Assembly (NCBI GenBank): GCA_041748175.1 | Contig: JBGTDU010000156.1 | Coordinates: 1-32,535 of the forward strand | Origin: JAHEJB01 sp041748175 | Lineage (GTDB): Bacteria > Bacteroidota > Rhodothermia > Rhodothermales > Rubricoccaceae | Direction: 5' to 3' | DNA: 32,535 bases | In this document: in pieces, positions 1 to 8,859 of the stretch | Position numbering within the stretch: the first letter of the stretch is position 1 | How the letters are laid out: every line of letters begins with the position of its first letter | The notes under the pieces: model-generated | The model's input: the letters and a program-made list of their open reading frames with translations, nothing else | The model's database searches: none | Told to the model about the DNA's origin: nothing | Made by a program: the position numbers and the translations under genes

Positions 1-1
1 C

Positions 2-439
2 TCTTTGGCTCTCGAATCAGTCATTCGAAAGGTCGATTCCGGCGATGGCACGCTCGCCCGGATTCTGAACGAAGACAGTATGTACGTCGCCCTGTTGCAG
101 TCGGCCGATCAGTTCCAGGAGATCTCGTCGAACCTCGGCGCGATCACCGAACGGTTCGAGACGGCGGCCGGGCACATGGCGGTCGGCGCGTTCCGGTTCT
201 CTGAAAACATGGAGGCTCTCAAGCACAATTTCCTTTTCAAGGGATATTTCGAGGACCGAGGTTATCTGGAAATGGCGCCGTTCGAAATCCGCGAGCAGGC
301 CATCTCGGAGACGTACGAGAATCTTCAGGAGTGGGAGCGACAGCTCTATCTCCGCGAACTCGAGCTGGACAGGCGCGAGGGTGCCCCGGACGGCCCGAGG
401 CCGACGCCGCAAGGCGACGGTGATTCAGGATCGAACTAG
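2..439 (+). CDS. MCE/MlaD-family lipid-transport substrate-binding protein, C-terminal part (5' truncated)
   Basis: This is an open frame entering from the left edge and ending with TAG at 437-439, so only about 145 C-terminal residues are visible. The stretch 'SGDGTLARILNEDS' followed by a long helical segment matches the post-MCE region of MlaD-type proteins ('sGeGtlgkLlnDds'). The segment 'ALKHNFLFKGYFEDRGY' matches the conserved end of that family (LK.N.l.rgfF..RGy). MlaD proteins are anchored in the inner membrane and carry phospholipids between the inner and outer membranes as part of an ABC system. The MCE domain itself and the membrane anchor lie outside the window, as would any mlaE/mlaF partners. 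The tail is hydrophilic and Pro/Asp/Gly-rich. The next gene starts 14 bases downstream, suggesting cotranscription. Confidence 0.8.
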   Translation, partial: SLALESVIRKVDSGDGTLARILNEDSMYVALLQSADQFQEISSNLGAITERFETAAGHMAVGAFRFSENMEALKHNFLFKGYFEDRGYLEMAPFEIREQAISETYENLQEWERQLYLRELELDRREGAPDGPRPTPQGDGDSGSN

Positions 440-453
440 GAGGCTGGGAGATT

Positions 454-1743
454 TTGGATCGCAGCCGCCCCGAACAGAGCGAAATCTCGGACGAGCAGAG
501 CGCCGCCTCGTCGCAGAACGCTTTGTATGGCGTGGTATTCCAGAGTATCGTTGGTCTTGGCGGTCTCTTAGCGTTTGTGTCCCTGCTGATCGTCGAAGGC
601 GCGGCGCGCAGCCCGCTGGTTGTTGCCGCGGCGGGCCTCATTCTGCTTTGGCCCCTTCGGTCGCACAAGGCGGTCCGCACACTGCTTCTCGCAGGCGGGT
701 TTGTTCTCGGAATCTGGACGCTGAGACGGCTGGGCAGTGTGCTCGTGCCGTTTGTGATTGTGTTTCTACTCGCCTATATGCTCAACCCATGGGTAACGGG
801 CGCGCACGAGCGGTTCAAGGTGAAGCGCTGGATTTCGTCGTTGCTGCTTACCCTCGTCTTCGTCGGCATCCTCGTTCTGTTCGTCTTGCTGATCGTGCCA
901 AGCCTTGTCGGCCAGATCGAGAGCCTCGCCACGTCCGTCATCAACCTGATTTCCGGGTTGCCTCAATGGGTCGCCGAAACCCACGTTCTGGATTCGCTCG
1001 AGAGCACCGGATTGATCGAGCGTGACGCGCTCATGGAGCAATTGACGACGTTCCTGCCCGGCCAGATCAGCTCCATTGCATCAAGTATCCCGAGCGCGGT
1101 GGCTTCGCTGACGCGATCCGTCGGAACCCTCCTCGCACTGCTCACGACGATTGCGCTCATCCCGGTTCTTCTCTTTTATGTCCTGAAGGACTACACGCTG
1201 ATTCGAGAAACCATCGTAAACCTCTTCCCCAGGTTCCATGGCAGCCGGGCATACCTCTCCCAAACGAGCAAAGTTGTCGGCAACTATCTGCGGGGGCAGC
1301 TTGCCATCTCCGCCATTGGCGCGGTCATCGTAACCATCCCGCTGGTCATTTTCGGCGTGCCCTTCGCACTCGTCATCGGCCTGCTGACCGGGCTGCTGAA
1401 TATGGTGCCCAACCTTGGGGCCATCCTCACTTACATAATAGGCGGCTTGCTGATGCTGGCCTTCGGCTCCATCGGCGATTTCTTTTTGGTGATGGGCGTG
1501 CTCATTGGGCAGTCGTTCCTCGAACAAAGTGTATTGACGCCAAACATCATGGGGCAGTCGGTGGGGTTGCATCCGGTCCTCATCATTTTCTCGCTGTTCG
1601 TATTCAGCGCGTTCTTCGGCCTTTTGGGATTGCTGATTGCGGTGCCCGTCACGGCACTGCTGGTTCAGGTCTACAAAGCCTACCGGGAGGACTTCGTTAT
1701 TGAGCTTGAGGCGAAGCCAAACCTCGCCGGTGCCGAAGAATGA
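454..1743 (+). CDS. AI-2E/PerM-family transporter (TxkA/YdiK/PerM-like permease)
   Basis: A 429-residue polytopic membrane protein of the AI-2E transporter superfamily (DUF20). The start is TTG at 454, chosen because a strong Shine-Dalgarno (taggagg, 437-443) lies 10 bases upstream and overlaps the previous stop. The order is a hydrophilic Ser/Gln/Glu-rich N-terminus, two membrane helices (about 26-75), a helix pair around 85-155, an amphipathic soluble stretch, and a hydrophobic C-terminal block. That block holds the family signatures 'NMVPNLGAIL' and 'PNIMGQSVGLHPVLII'. Members export small molecules or ions (AI-2, Na+/H+, others), and the substrate cannot be read from sequence. The last four bases (ATGA, 1740-1743) overlap the tgt start, so the two are translationally coupled. 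Confidence 0.88.
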   Translation: MDRSRPEQSEISDEQSAASSQNALYGVVFQSIVGLGGLLAFVSLLIVEGAARSPLVVAAAGLILLWPLRSHKAVRTLLLAGGFVLGIWTLRRLGSVLVPFVIVFLLAYMLNPWVTGAHERFKVKRWISSLLLTLVFVGILVLFVLLIVPSLVGQIESLATSVINLISGLPQWVAETHVLDSLESTGLIERDALMEQLTTFLPGQISSIASSIPSAVASLTRSVGTLLALLTTIALIPVLLFYVLKDYTLIRETIVNLFPRFHGSRAYLSQTSKVVGNYLRGQLAISAIGAVIVTIPLVIFGVPFALVIGLLTGLLNMVPNLGAILTYIIGGLLMLAFGSIGDFFLVMGVLIGQSFLEQSVLTPNIMGQSVGLHPVLIIFSLFVFSAFFGLLGLLIAVPVTALLVQVYKAYREDFVIELEAKPNLAGAEE

Positions 1744-2870
1744 CGTTTGGGCTGAAGTCTGAATGCACGGAGACGAACGCCCGCGCCGGGCTCCTCACCA
1801 CCGATCACGGAGAAATCTGCACGCCGATCTTTATGCCCGTCGGTACGGTCGGGTCGGTCAAAAGCGTTTCGCCGCGGGCGCTCGTCGGGGATATCAGGGC
1901 GCAGATCATCCTGGGCAATACATACCATTTGTATCTGCGGCCTGGGCGTGAGGTGTTGCGCGAGGCAGGCGGCTTGCACAAGTTTATGGCGTGGGATGGG
2001 CCGATTCTTACAGATTCGGGCGGGTTTCAGGTTTTCTCGCTCACAGGGCTGCGCAAGATCACGGAAGAAGGCGTCCGCTTCCAGAGCCATCTGGACGGCT
2101 CCAGCCACACCTTCACGCCGGAGTCCGTTGTTGATGCGCAGCGTGACATTGGCGCGGACATCATGATGGTGCTTGACGAGTGCCCTCCGGCTGATGTCTC
2201 CGAAGCCTACGCCCGCGAATCGAACGAGCGCACGGTCCGCTGGGCAAAACGGTGCAAGATCCGGTGGGAAGAAACAGAACCGACCTACGGCTACGATCAG
2301 GCACTCTTCCCTATCGTTCAGGGCGCGGTCTTTCCGAACATCCGCCGCGAATCAGCCCAGGCGTTAATGGAACTCGATGCGCCCGGATACGCCATCGGCG
2401 GACTCTCTGTCGGTGAGACGGCTGACGTGATGTACGACATTGTGGAAGTCTGCACGGAGGAACTGCCCCGCGAAAAGCCGCGCTACCTGATGGGCGTCGG
2501 CACGCCCGCGAACCTTATCGAGAACGTCGCGCGAGGAATCGATATGTTCGATTGCGTGATGCCTACGCGGAACGCCCGCAACGGTATGCTCTTCACGACT
2601 GAAGGCATCGTCAACATCACGAATGCGAAGTGGAAAACCTGCTTTGAGCCGGTCGATCCGGGGCTGGACAACTACGCCTCGACGACGTTTACGAAATCCT
2701 ATCTGCGGCACCTGGTTATCGCCAACGAACCGCTGTTCATGGAGATCGCCTCCATCCAAAACCTTGCGTTCTACCTCTGGCTGATGGGCGAGATGCGGAC
2801 GGCGATTTTGGACGACCGATTCCCCTTTTGGCGGAGGGAATGGACGGAGCGGGTGAGTCGGCGGCTGTAG
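1740..2870 (+). CDS. tgt: Queuine/preQ1 tRNA-guanine transglycosylase, zinc-ligand-less variant
   Basis: The enzyme exchanges guanine-34 of GUN-anticodon tRNAs for preQ1 in queuosine synthesis. The 376-residue length is normal. Visible active-site blocks are 'ILTDSGGFQVFSL' (Asp92, general base), 'GGLSVGE' (220-226, substrate pocket) and 'FDCVMPTRNARNG' (Asp271, nucleophile). The C-terminal zinc site is absent. Aligning residues 296-342 without gaps to E. coli Tgt as I remember it, the three Cys ligands become Leu309, Asn311 and Ser314, and the His ligand becomes Gln340 in 'SIQNL'. The surrounding residues (SYLRHL, NLAFYLWL) are kept, so this looks like stable substitution rather than decay. 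The start ATG overlaps the permease stop by 4 bases. No queA or queG is in the window. Confidence 0.93.
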   Translation: MTFGLKSECTETNARAGLLTTDHGEICTPIFMPVGTVGSVKSVSPRALVGDIRAQIILGNTYHLYLRPGREVLREAGGLHKFMAWDGPILTDSGGFQVFSLTGLRKITEEGVRFQSHLDGSSHTFTPESVVDAQRDIGADIMMVLDECPPADVSEAYARESNERTVRWAKRCKIRWEETEPTYGYDQALFPIVQGAVFPNIRRESAQALMELDAPGYAIGGLSVGETADVMYDIVEVCTEELPREKPRYLMGVGTPANLIENVARGIDMFDCVMPTRNARNGMLFTTEGIVNITNAKWKTCFEPVDPGLDNYASTTFTKSYLRHLVIANEPLFMEIASIQNLAFYLWLMGEMRTAILDDRFPFWRREWTERVSRRL

Positions 2871-2884
2871 GATGCCAGTTCTTC

Positions 2885-2934
2885 AACCCCTCCCTTCTCA
2901 AGGGAGGTGCAGAGCGCAGCGAGGCGGAGGGTTT
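2885..2934. repeat. Palindromic intergenic repeat / bidirectional hairpin after tgt
   Basis: A perfect 8-bp stem (cctccctt / aagggagg, 2889-2896 and 2900-2907) with a 3-base loop is nested in a looser outer pairing of aaccc (2885-2889) with gggtt (2930-2934). It lies in the convergent gap between tgt and the minus-strand secreted protein, where a two-way terminator would be expected, but there is no T-run. The composition (CTCCC...GGAGG...GCGGAGGGTT) resembles short dispersed intergenic palindromes common in Bacteroidota genomes. That resemblance is from memory. Confidence 0.5.
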
Positions 2935-2972
2935 GGCCAAGGCGCAATGACAATGCTCTTGTGTAATCCGAC

Positions 2973-3016
2973 ACCGCACCCCGCCAGCCGACGGGGAGCG
3001 CCGTAAAGGGGGCGGT
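2973..3016. repeat. Second GC-rich hairpin in the tgt / secreted-protein gap
   Basis: Arms accgcacccc (2973-2982) and gggggcggt (3008-3016) pair over nine bases with one bulged A and enclose a GC-rich loop. It sits 24 bases beyond the stop of the minus-strand gene ending at 3041, so it could end that transcript. It may form one composite element with the hairpin at 2885-2934. Confidence 0.4.
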
Positions 3017-3040
3017 CTGCGAACGCCCCTCAATCGCCTC

Positions 3041-4132
3041 TTACTTGACCAGTGTCATCCTGCCAGTTTGCACGTGGAGTCCACCACTCGTCTCCGCAAG
3101 CACGCAGTAGACATACAAACCGGAAGACAATGAAGTCGCATCCAGCTGGACCACGTGGCGAGCGCCAGCCGAGAAGGACGCCCTCGGAGTCGTCAAGACG
3201 TTGCGCCCTAACACATCAAACACCTCGATGCTCACAAGGGCGGGCTCGGGGAGATCAAACGAAACGGTTGTCGATGGATTGAACGGATTGGGATGGTTGC
3301 CGTGAAGGGTAAAAGCAGATGGGAGCCCGTCCGGTTCGACAGAGACAGGAAAGGGCTGAAGCACATTCGTTCTGCCATCTGCATGGACGACCATCAGCGT
3401 GAACTCCTCGCCATTCTGATTGTCGGCTGAGTCCAGAAACCCCGTCGTCAGGAGTGTGATGGCTTCGCCGGGGTCCGCGATAACTGTTAAAAACGGCTCA
3501 TTTATAGTAGTGCCGTCTTCAGATATAACATGTACTACGAAATTACTAAACGCGACCGACACATACTCTGAAATATCTCTATACGTTAGATCGTATGCAA
3601 CGGCAACCCCGCCAGATTTCCGTGCGTTAGCAGTCGGAACGGCAAGCATGTCAATTGTCGGTACATCCGGACTTCCATGCCCGGAGAGCACTTCGAGCAT
3701 TCCTGGGTCAGTTGAAGCCTCCCGCGCATCCTCAATCACCAGAACATCCAGGCTGATATCTCTACCGTCCGGATTGGGGAGGAACTGACCCGGATCGCGG
3801 ACGCCTATTAGAATGAACTGGTAGGTCTCGTTTAGCCCAAGTGTGAACGTGAACTCGAAGAACACATCATCCGGTCCGGTAGAATTTCCGGGGGCGATTC
3901 CTCCGGTCAGCGGGATGAATGCCGGGATATCGAGGTACGGCGATGCCGTCCGAAACGGCACGTCATCAAGGACCAGCATATCTGCGACGTAGAGATCGAT
4001 CACGGTCAGAGCAGGATCGGGCGCGTTGTGGATGGCCTGAACCCGGGCGTTGAACTGCGCGTGGGCGAATCCGCTTGAAGCAACGAAGAGCAGCGCAACA
4101 AGAGCTCGACGAACTATTGAATGACCAGACAT
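3041..4132 (-). CDS. Secreted DUF4397-like protein with T9SS/FlgD-like C-terminal sorting domain
   Basis: A 363-residue exported protein. It has an N-terminal signal peptide (basic 'RRA', hydrophobic core, cleavage near AHA|Q at residue 25). The following domain begins 'RVQAIHNAPDPALTVIDLYV', typical of DUF4397 beta-sandwich proteins (V.viHaSPda..vdvyv). From about residue 277 comes a C-terminal domain with 'NHPNPFNPSTTVSF', 'VFDVLGR', 'SSGLYVY' and a terminal 'GRMTLVK'. This is the FlgD-Ig/Por-secretion type tail used in Bacteroidota and relatives for type IX secretion and surface attachment. The substrate or role is unknown. It stands alone on the minus strand between plus-strand core genes. 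A stretch near 3481-3640 is visibly AT-richer than the rest. Function is inferred from domains only. Confidence 0.85.
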   Translation of the reverse strand: MSGHSIVRRALVALLFVASSGFAHAQFNARVQAIHNAPDPALTVIDLYVADMLVLDDVPFRTASPYLDIPAFIPLTGGIAPGNSTGPDDVFFEFTFTLGLNETYQFILIGVRDPGQFLPNPDGRDISLDVLVIEDAREASTDPGMLEVLSGHGSPDVPTIDMLAVPTANARKSGGVAVAYDLTYRDISEYVSVAFSNFVVHVISEDGTTINEPFLTVIADPGEAITLLTTGFLDSADNQNGEEFTLMVVHADGRTNVLQPFPVSVEPDGLPSAFTLHGNHPNPFNPSTTVSFDLPEPALVSIEVFDVLGRNVLTTPRASFSAGARHVVQLDATSLSSGLYVYCVLAETSGGLHVQTGRMTLVK

Positions 4133-4263
4133 CCCAGAAGAGGTAAGACGAAGAGTTCTAGTCTACGGTCAATTCTCGCCAAAGCTCCGCCGTCCGGCAA
4201 CACAGCTAACGACGCTGCGTTTGACGACCGGCGCTAGTTTTCGACTTTCTACTCTCTCGCAGC

Positions 4264-5538
4264 ATGGCCCGTCAGTTCGACGTCCCGGTTTTCTACCGCA
4301 GCCCGATCATCAGCCGGGTAAAGGAAGCGCGCCGCATTGATGACCCGCGCAAGCGCGATCTCACGCCCTCCGTGCTCGATTTCGGGCCCGTTCGGTTCAA
4401 GATCGGTCGGCACTTCGGGTTCTGCTACGGGGTCGAGAACGCCATCGAAATCGCATACCAGGCGCTCAACGATCATCCGGAAAAAGCCCGGGCGGGGCGG
4501 ATGTTCCTCTTGTCGGAGATGATCCACAACCCACACGTAAACGAAGACCTTGCGCAGCGTGGCATCCGGTTTCTCCGCACTACCACCGGCGAGCAGCTCA
4601 TCCCGTTCGACGAACTCCGGCCAGACGATCTGGTCATCATCCCTGCATTCGGAACGACGCGCGAGATTGAAGCCGAACTTCGCGAGCGCGGCCTCGACCC
4701 ACAGACGTACGACACAACCTGCCCCTTCGTCGAAAAGGTCTGGAAAAAGAGCACCCAGATTGGCCGTCAGGATTACACCGTAGTTCTCCACGGCAAGCGC
4801 TTTCACGAGGAAACCCGCGCAACTTTCAGCCATGCGCAGGCCAATGCGCCGGTTGTCGTGGTTCGGGATATGGAGGCAACGGAGGACCTTGCCCGCGTGA
4901 TTCTGGGCAAGAAGGATTCCGCGTGGTTCTTCGATCACTTCGCCGACCGTTTCTCGCCCGGATTCGACCCCACGCGGGACCTGCAGCGCATCGGCGTAGT
5001 GAACCAGACGACCATGCTGGCCTCTGAAACCGCTGCCATTGCGGAGCGGCTCCGCCAGGCGATGATCGCCCGGTTTGGCGAGGCCGACTTGAACGAACAC
5101 TTCGCCGACACGTCGGACACGCTCTGCTATGCCACCAAAGAGAACCAGGACGCAACGATCGCGCTTATCGACGACGGTGCCGACCTGGCGATTGTCGTCG
5201 GCGGATACAACTCTTCGAACACGAGCCACCTCGTGGATCTCTGCGAAGAGGAGATGCCGACCTATTTCGTCTCCAGCGCGGACGGGCTCGTGAACACGAA
5301 TGAGATTCATCATTTCGACTGGCACGCGAAATCCGAGAAGGTCTCCATCGGCTGGCTTCCCGTGAGCCCCGGCCAACCTCTCGACATTGTGTTGACCGCG
5401 GGCGCGTCCTGCCCCGATGCGTTGCTCGATGGCGTGATTCAGCGTGTTCTTTCCTGGTTTCCGGAAGCGAGCAGTGTCGAGAGCGCTCTCGAACCTTTTA
5501 CCGCGAACGTGCTCCCGGCTTTGTTGGAACCCTCATGA
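4264..5538 (+). CDS. ispH: 4-hydroxy-3-methylbut-2-enyl diphosphate reductase (long form)
   Basis: Last step of the MEP isoprenoid pathway, converting HMBPP to IPP and DMAPP with a [4Fe-4S] cluster. The three cluster cysteines are visible: Cys54 in 'GFCYGV', Cys153 in 'TTCPFV' and Cys288 in 'DTLCYAT'. Catalytic-site residues include His88 ('MIHNPH'), His181/Glu183 ('FHEETRA') and the 'NQTTML' threonines at 249-250. At 424 residues it is about 100 longer than the E. coli enzyme. It has an N-terminal extension of about 40 residues and extra length between Cys153 and Cys288, as in the long cyanobacterial/plant-type IspH/LytB. The start at 4264 is the first in-frame ATG. Upstream is a divergent gap of 131 bases shared with the secreted protein at 3041-4132. 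Confidence 0.95.
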   Translation: MARQFDVPVFYRSPIISRVKEARRIDDPRKRDLTPSVLDFGPVRFKIGRHFGFCYGVENAIEIAYQALNDHPEKARAGRMFLLSEMIHNPHVNEDLAQRGIRFLRTTTGEQLIPFDELRPDDLVIIPAFGTTREIEAELRERGLDPQTYDTTCPFVEKVWKKSTQIGRQDYTVVLHGKRFHEETRATFSHAQANAPVVVVRDMEATEDLARVILGKKDSAWFFDHFADRFSPGFDPTRDLQRIGVVNQTTMLASETAAIAERLRQAMIARFGEADLNEHFADTSDTLCYATKENQDATIALIDDGADLAIVVGGYNSSNTSHLVDLCEEEMPTYFVSSADGLVNTNEIHHFDWHAKSEKVSIGWLPVSPGQPLDIVLTAGASCPDALLDGVIQRVLSWFPEASSVESALEPFTANVLPALLEPS

Positions 5539-5616
5539 GGAAGCTGCAACGAAGGATCCCCTGCAACGTCCGGGCTGCTCGTTCTGCTTCCGCCGACTCC
5601 TCTCTCACAGCAGATC

Positions 5617-6366
5617 ATGCCCTGGTACGAAGACTGGTTCAACTCCGACGGCTACGAACTCGTCTACGACCAGCGTGATTTGAGCGAGGCCGAACAACTC
5701 GCCGACCTCATCGAGACATCCGTCGAGCCCCAGCCGGGAGCGGAGATCCTTGACGTGGGGACGGGCCGGGGAAGGCACGCCCGCGTGCTTGCGCGACGCG
5801 GCTACCGGGTGACGGGCCTCGACCTCGCTGAGAAAGCAATTGCCACGGCCCGGGAGCGCTCCCGTACGGAAGGGCTGACGGACGAACAGATCACCTTCGT
5901 CCAAGGCGATATGCGGCTGCCGCACTTTCAGGACCGGTTCGATGGGGTAGTCAACCTCTTCACATCGTTTGGCTTTTTCGAGGACGATGCCGACCATCAG
6001 CGAGCGATCTCTTCGATGGCCGCTGCCATGAAACCAGGCGGATGGCTAGTCCAGGATTTTCTCAACGCTCCTTACGTCCGTGCCCAGCTCGTTCCCCAAA
6101 GCGAGAAGGAGAAAGGCGGCATCCGCGTCCGGCAGGAGCGCTGGATCGACGGCGACTCGGTCAGGAAGCGCATCTCGTTGACCCAGAACGGCGAGGCGCG
6201 CACGTTCGTGGAATCTGTACGCCTGCTCGCGCCTGAAGACTTCCGGCGTATGTATGGGGAGGCCAACCTGGAGATCGCCCAACGATTCGGCGACTATGAC
6301 GGCAACTCGTACTCCGCGAAATCTCCACGGCTCATCCTCATTGCCCGCAAGGAGGGCGGCGGGTGA
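5617..6366 (+). CDS. Class I SAM-dependent methyltransferase
   Basis: A 249-residue Rossmann-fold methyltransferase. Motif I is 'ILDVGTGRGRHA' (44-55), followed by 'GYRVTGLDL' with the acidic Asp69 that binds the SAM ribose. A 'GDMRLPHFQDRFDGVVNLF' block and 'MKPGGWLVQDFLN' (post-motif II/III) come next. The N-terminus 'PWYEDWFNSDGYELVY' is typical of a widespread UbiE/Tam-like family of unknown substrate. The start ATG 5617 has no strong ribosome-binding site; it follows ispH by 78 bases and may be cotranscribed with it. No substrate can be assigned. Confidence 0.85.
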   Translation: MPWYEDWFNSDGYELVYDQRDLSEAEQLADLIETSVEPQPGAEILDVGTGRGRHARVLARRGYRVTGLDLAEKAIATARERSRTEGLTDEQITFVQGDMRLPHFQDRFDGVVNLFTSFGFFEDDADHQRAISSMAAAMKPGGWLVQDFLNAPYVRAQLVPQSEKEKGGIRVRQERWIDGDSVRKRISLTQNGEARTFVESVRLLAPEDFRRMYGEANLEIAQRFGDYDGNSYSAKSPRLILIARKEGGG

Positions 6367-6456
6367 TGTGCTCGCCATGTTTATCAAAGTTTCTCGCAGA
6401 GAGGATAGCTTCGATAAACTCCCTATGCTTTCTCGCTAGCCCGATCAACCTGTGCA

Positions 6457-7848
6457 ATGCACCAAGACTCATCTACCCACATGAACTCTGCCCTCGACTA
6501 CGCCGCCCAGAACGCCGACACCTTCGTCGATCAGCTAAAAGACATCCTCCGCATTCCATCCATCTCGACGGACTCGGCCTACGACGCCGACACCCGTCGG
6601 GCCGCAGAATGGTTCGCGGACGATTTGCGAAGCATCGGCATCCCAACGGTGGAGGTGATGGAAACGGGCGGTCATCCCATCGTCTATGGGGAGGTAGGGA
6701 GCGACCCCCAAAAACCGACGGTGCTGGTCTACGGTCACTACGACGTCCAGCCCCCGGACCCATTGGATCTGTGGGATTCGCCGCCGTTTGAGCCCATCGA
6801 GAAAAACGGCGACATCTATGCCCGCGGCTCCTGCGACGACAAAGGGCAGGCGTTCATGCACGTGAAGGCGGCGGAGGCCTACCTGAATACTACCGGCGAG
6901 CTTCCCGTGAACCTCAAGTTTATGATTGAGGGCGAGGAAGAAAGCGGCTCCGTTCACCTCGTACCCTTTATCGAAAAGCACAAGGACCTGCTGACGGCCG
7001 ATGTCGTGCTGATTTCGGACACCAGTCTTTTCGCCCCCGGCGTTCCGAGCATTACGTACGGCTTGCGCGGACTTGCCTACGTTGAAGTAACGCTGACAGG
7101 TCCTGCGCGCGATCTCCACAGTGGCGTTTACGGAGGTGGGATAGAAAACCCCGTCAACGTGCTAGGCAGGATGATCGCCGACCTCCACGACGAAAATCAC
7201 CGCGTTACGATTGACGGGTTCTATGATGCCGTCCGCGACCTTTCGGAAGAGGAGCGGCAGGGCTTCCGCGCGCTTCCATTCGACGAAGCCGCATGGCTAG
7301 AGGAAGCAGGCGCTCCGGCGACAAAAACGGAGGCTGGCTTCTCCACGCTGGAAGGCATTTCGGCTCGCCCGACGCTCGACGTCAATGGAATCTGGGGCGG
7401 CTACATCGGCAAAGGCGCCAAGACCGTACTGCCCAGCCAGGCGAACGCCAAAATCTCCTGCCGCCTTGTCCCCGACCAGACGCCCGGTGACATCACGGCG
7501 AAGCTGCGCAAGCATTTCGAGGCGCACGTTCCCCCAACCGTGACGCTGGACTTCAAAGATCTCCACGGAGGTCATGGAGCGATAGTCGACACGAAGTCTC
7601 CTGCCATGACGGCCGCAGCAGAGGCCATGGAAGCCGTTTTTGGGATGCCTCCATACTTCACGCGCGAGGGCGGATCCATCCCTGTCGTCGCCGATTTCAA
7701 GCGCCTCCTCGGTCTCGACTCCGTGCTGATGGGTTTTGGCCTCGACTCCGATGCCATTCACTCACCCAACGAGCACTTTGGAATCGACCGCTTCCATCAG
7801 GGCATCGAGGCCTCGATTCGTTTTCTTCATGCCTACAGCAGGCAATAG
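6457..7848 (+). CDS. M20-family metallopeptidase / dipeptidase (ArgE/DapE/CPG2 superfamily)
   Basis: A 463-residue zinc-dependent exopeptidase. Metal-site motifs are 'YGHYDVQP' (His94, Asp96), 'GSCDDKGQ' (Asp127/128), 'EGEEESGS' (Glu160/161), 'ISDTSLF' and C-terminal 'DAIHSPNEHF'. The lid or dimerisation domain begins near 'HSGVYGG', where the invariant lid His lies. This layout matches carnosinase/CPG2-like dipeptidases (M20.006 type), probably cytoplasmic because no signal peptide is seen. A second in-frame ATG at 6481 (residue 9) is an equally good start; neither has a clear Shine-Dalgarno. It converges on the glycan operon with a gap of 3 bases. Confidence 0.9.
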   Translation: MHQDSSTHMNSALDYAAQNADTFVDQLKDILRIPSISTDSAYDADTRRAAEWFADDLRSIGIPTVEVMETGGHPIVYGEVGSDPQKPTVLVYGHYDVQPPDPLDLWDSPPFEPIEKNGDIYARGSCDDKGQAFMHVKAAEAYLNTTGELPVNLKFMIEGEEESGSVHLVPFIEKHKDLLTADVVLISDTSLFAPGVPSITYGLRGLAYVEVTLTGPARDLHSGVYGGGIENPVNVLGRMIADLHDENHRVTIDGFYDAVRDLSEEERQGFRALPFDEAAWLEEAGAPATKTEAGFSTLEGISARPTLDVNGIWGGYIGKGAKTVLPSQANAKISCRLVPDQTPGDITAKLRKHFEAHVPPTVTLDFKDLHGGHGAIVDTKSPAMTAAAEAMEAVFGMPPYFTREGGSIPVVADFKRLLGLDSVLMGFGLDSDAIHSPNEHFGIDRFHQGIEASIRFLHAYSRQ

Positions 7849-7851
7849 GCA

Positions 7852-8859
7852 TCAAGGGCGGCGGACGGAGCGAACGACTTTCAATGCTTTCGAGTGGATT
7901 CGCCCGGAGAACCTGGCGACTCGACTTGTTACGGCACGAGGCGCGCTCCAGATAGCTTCCATGCTGCGACGAAGGCTCGGGTAACGCGCCGATAGCAATG
8001 CGCGCTGAACGAGTCTCCGCTCAGCGCGGCCGACAGAAGAGTCTGCCGTCACATACTCCTTTAACCAGCGCAAGAAATACAATCGCACCGCGTCATACTG
8101 CCCGGCCTCGTGAACGCGTGTTACGCATGAGTCGGCATGTTGCCGGTACTTGAGCCAACACGATGATGATACATAGACAGACGAAATCAGGTATACTTTG
8201 ACAAGGAAGGCCTGATCCTCGTATAGTTGTGCCTCGCCCCGGAACTGCTCCTCAAAGCCACCAACGTTCAGGGCGAGATCCCGCCGAATCATCAGGCTAG
8301 ACGGACAAGGGGCCGCACCCTCTCCGAGCGGGTACAGCTCTTTGGCCAGAGCAGGTGGAGGGATGACACCCGTGGATCGGGCGCCCACGGGTACGATATA
8401 GTCCTGTCTTTCGGCCGCATCGTCCCAAGAAGACCAGTACTGGCTGGCGCCACAGATCATCCCAGCCTCCGGATGCGAACCGGCGATGGCGAGCTGATCT
8501 GCCAACTTATTAGGCTCCCAGACATCGTCGGCATCCAGGAAAGCAATGTAGCGGCCTCGACTATTGCGGATGCCAAGGTTTCGCGTCGCGCTCATTCCAA
8601 GATTCTGATGTCCCTCGTGCTCGAAATAGCGGGCACAATCTGGGTGTCTAGCCTCGAACTCTTTTGCAATGTTTGAACTTCCATCCTTTGAGCCGTCGTC
8701 CACAAGCAACAGCTCCCACGCCTTAGATGTCTGCGAAAAGACGCTTTCTACCGCCTCTCTGAGGAAGCGAGCCTCGTCGAGAAAGATGATGATGACACTT
8801 ACGATGGTTTCTCCGGCCATTGTAGTGGGGCAGGACACGTTGTCTTCGAGATTGATCAA
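7852..8859 (-). CDS. GT2-family glycosyltransferase (last gene of glycan operon)
   Basis: A GT-A fold transferase of 335 residues. The N-terminal 'VSVIIIFLDEARFLREAVESV' strand/helix leads to 'LLLVDDGSKDGS', 'SATRNLG' and the metal/nucleotide motif 'IAFLDADDVW'. The C-terminal part is basic and helical. The reading frame opens with TTG at 8859, overlapping the upstream deacetylase stop by 4 bases (TTGA). ATG at 8820 (residue 14) gives the more usual GT2 N-terminus and may be the true start. The enzyme would add one sugar of the glycan built by this operon; donor and acceptor are unknown. Confidence 0.88.
   Translation of the reverse strand: MINLEDNVSCPTTMAGETIVSVIIIFLDEARFLREAVESVFSQTSKAWELLLVDDGSKDGSSNIAKEFEARHPDCARYFEHEGHQNLGMSATRNLGIRNSRGRYIAFLDADDVWEPNKLADQLAIAGSHPEAGMICGASQYWSSWDDAAERQDYIVPVGARSTGVIPPPALAKELYPLGEGAAPCPSSLMIRRDLALNVGGFEEQFRGEAQLYEDQAFLVKVYLISSVYVSSSCWLKYRQHADSCVTRVHEAGQYDAVRLYFLRWLKEYVTADSSVGRAERRLVQRALLSARYPSLRRSMEAIWSAPRAVTSRVARFSGRIHSKALKVVRSVRRP

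Noticed and set aside
4249..5376. Long antisense open frame (375 codons) opposite ispH
   Set aside because: It mirrors ispH codon periodicity, is Arg/Val/Glu-biased without domain-like motifs, and ispH has all its catalytic residues.
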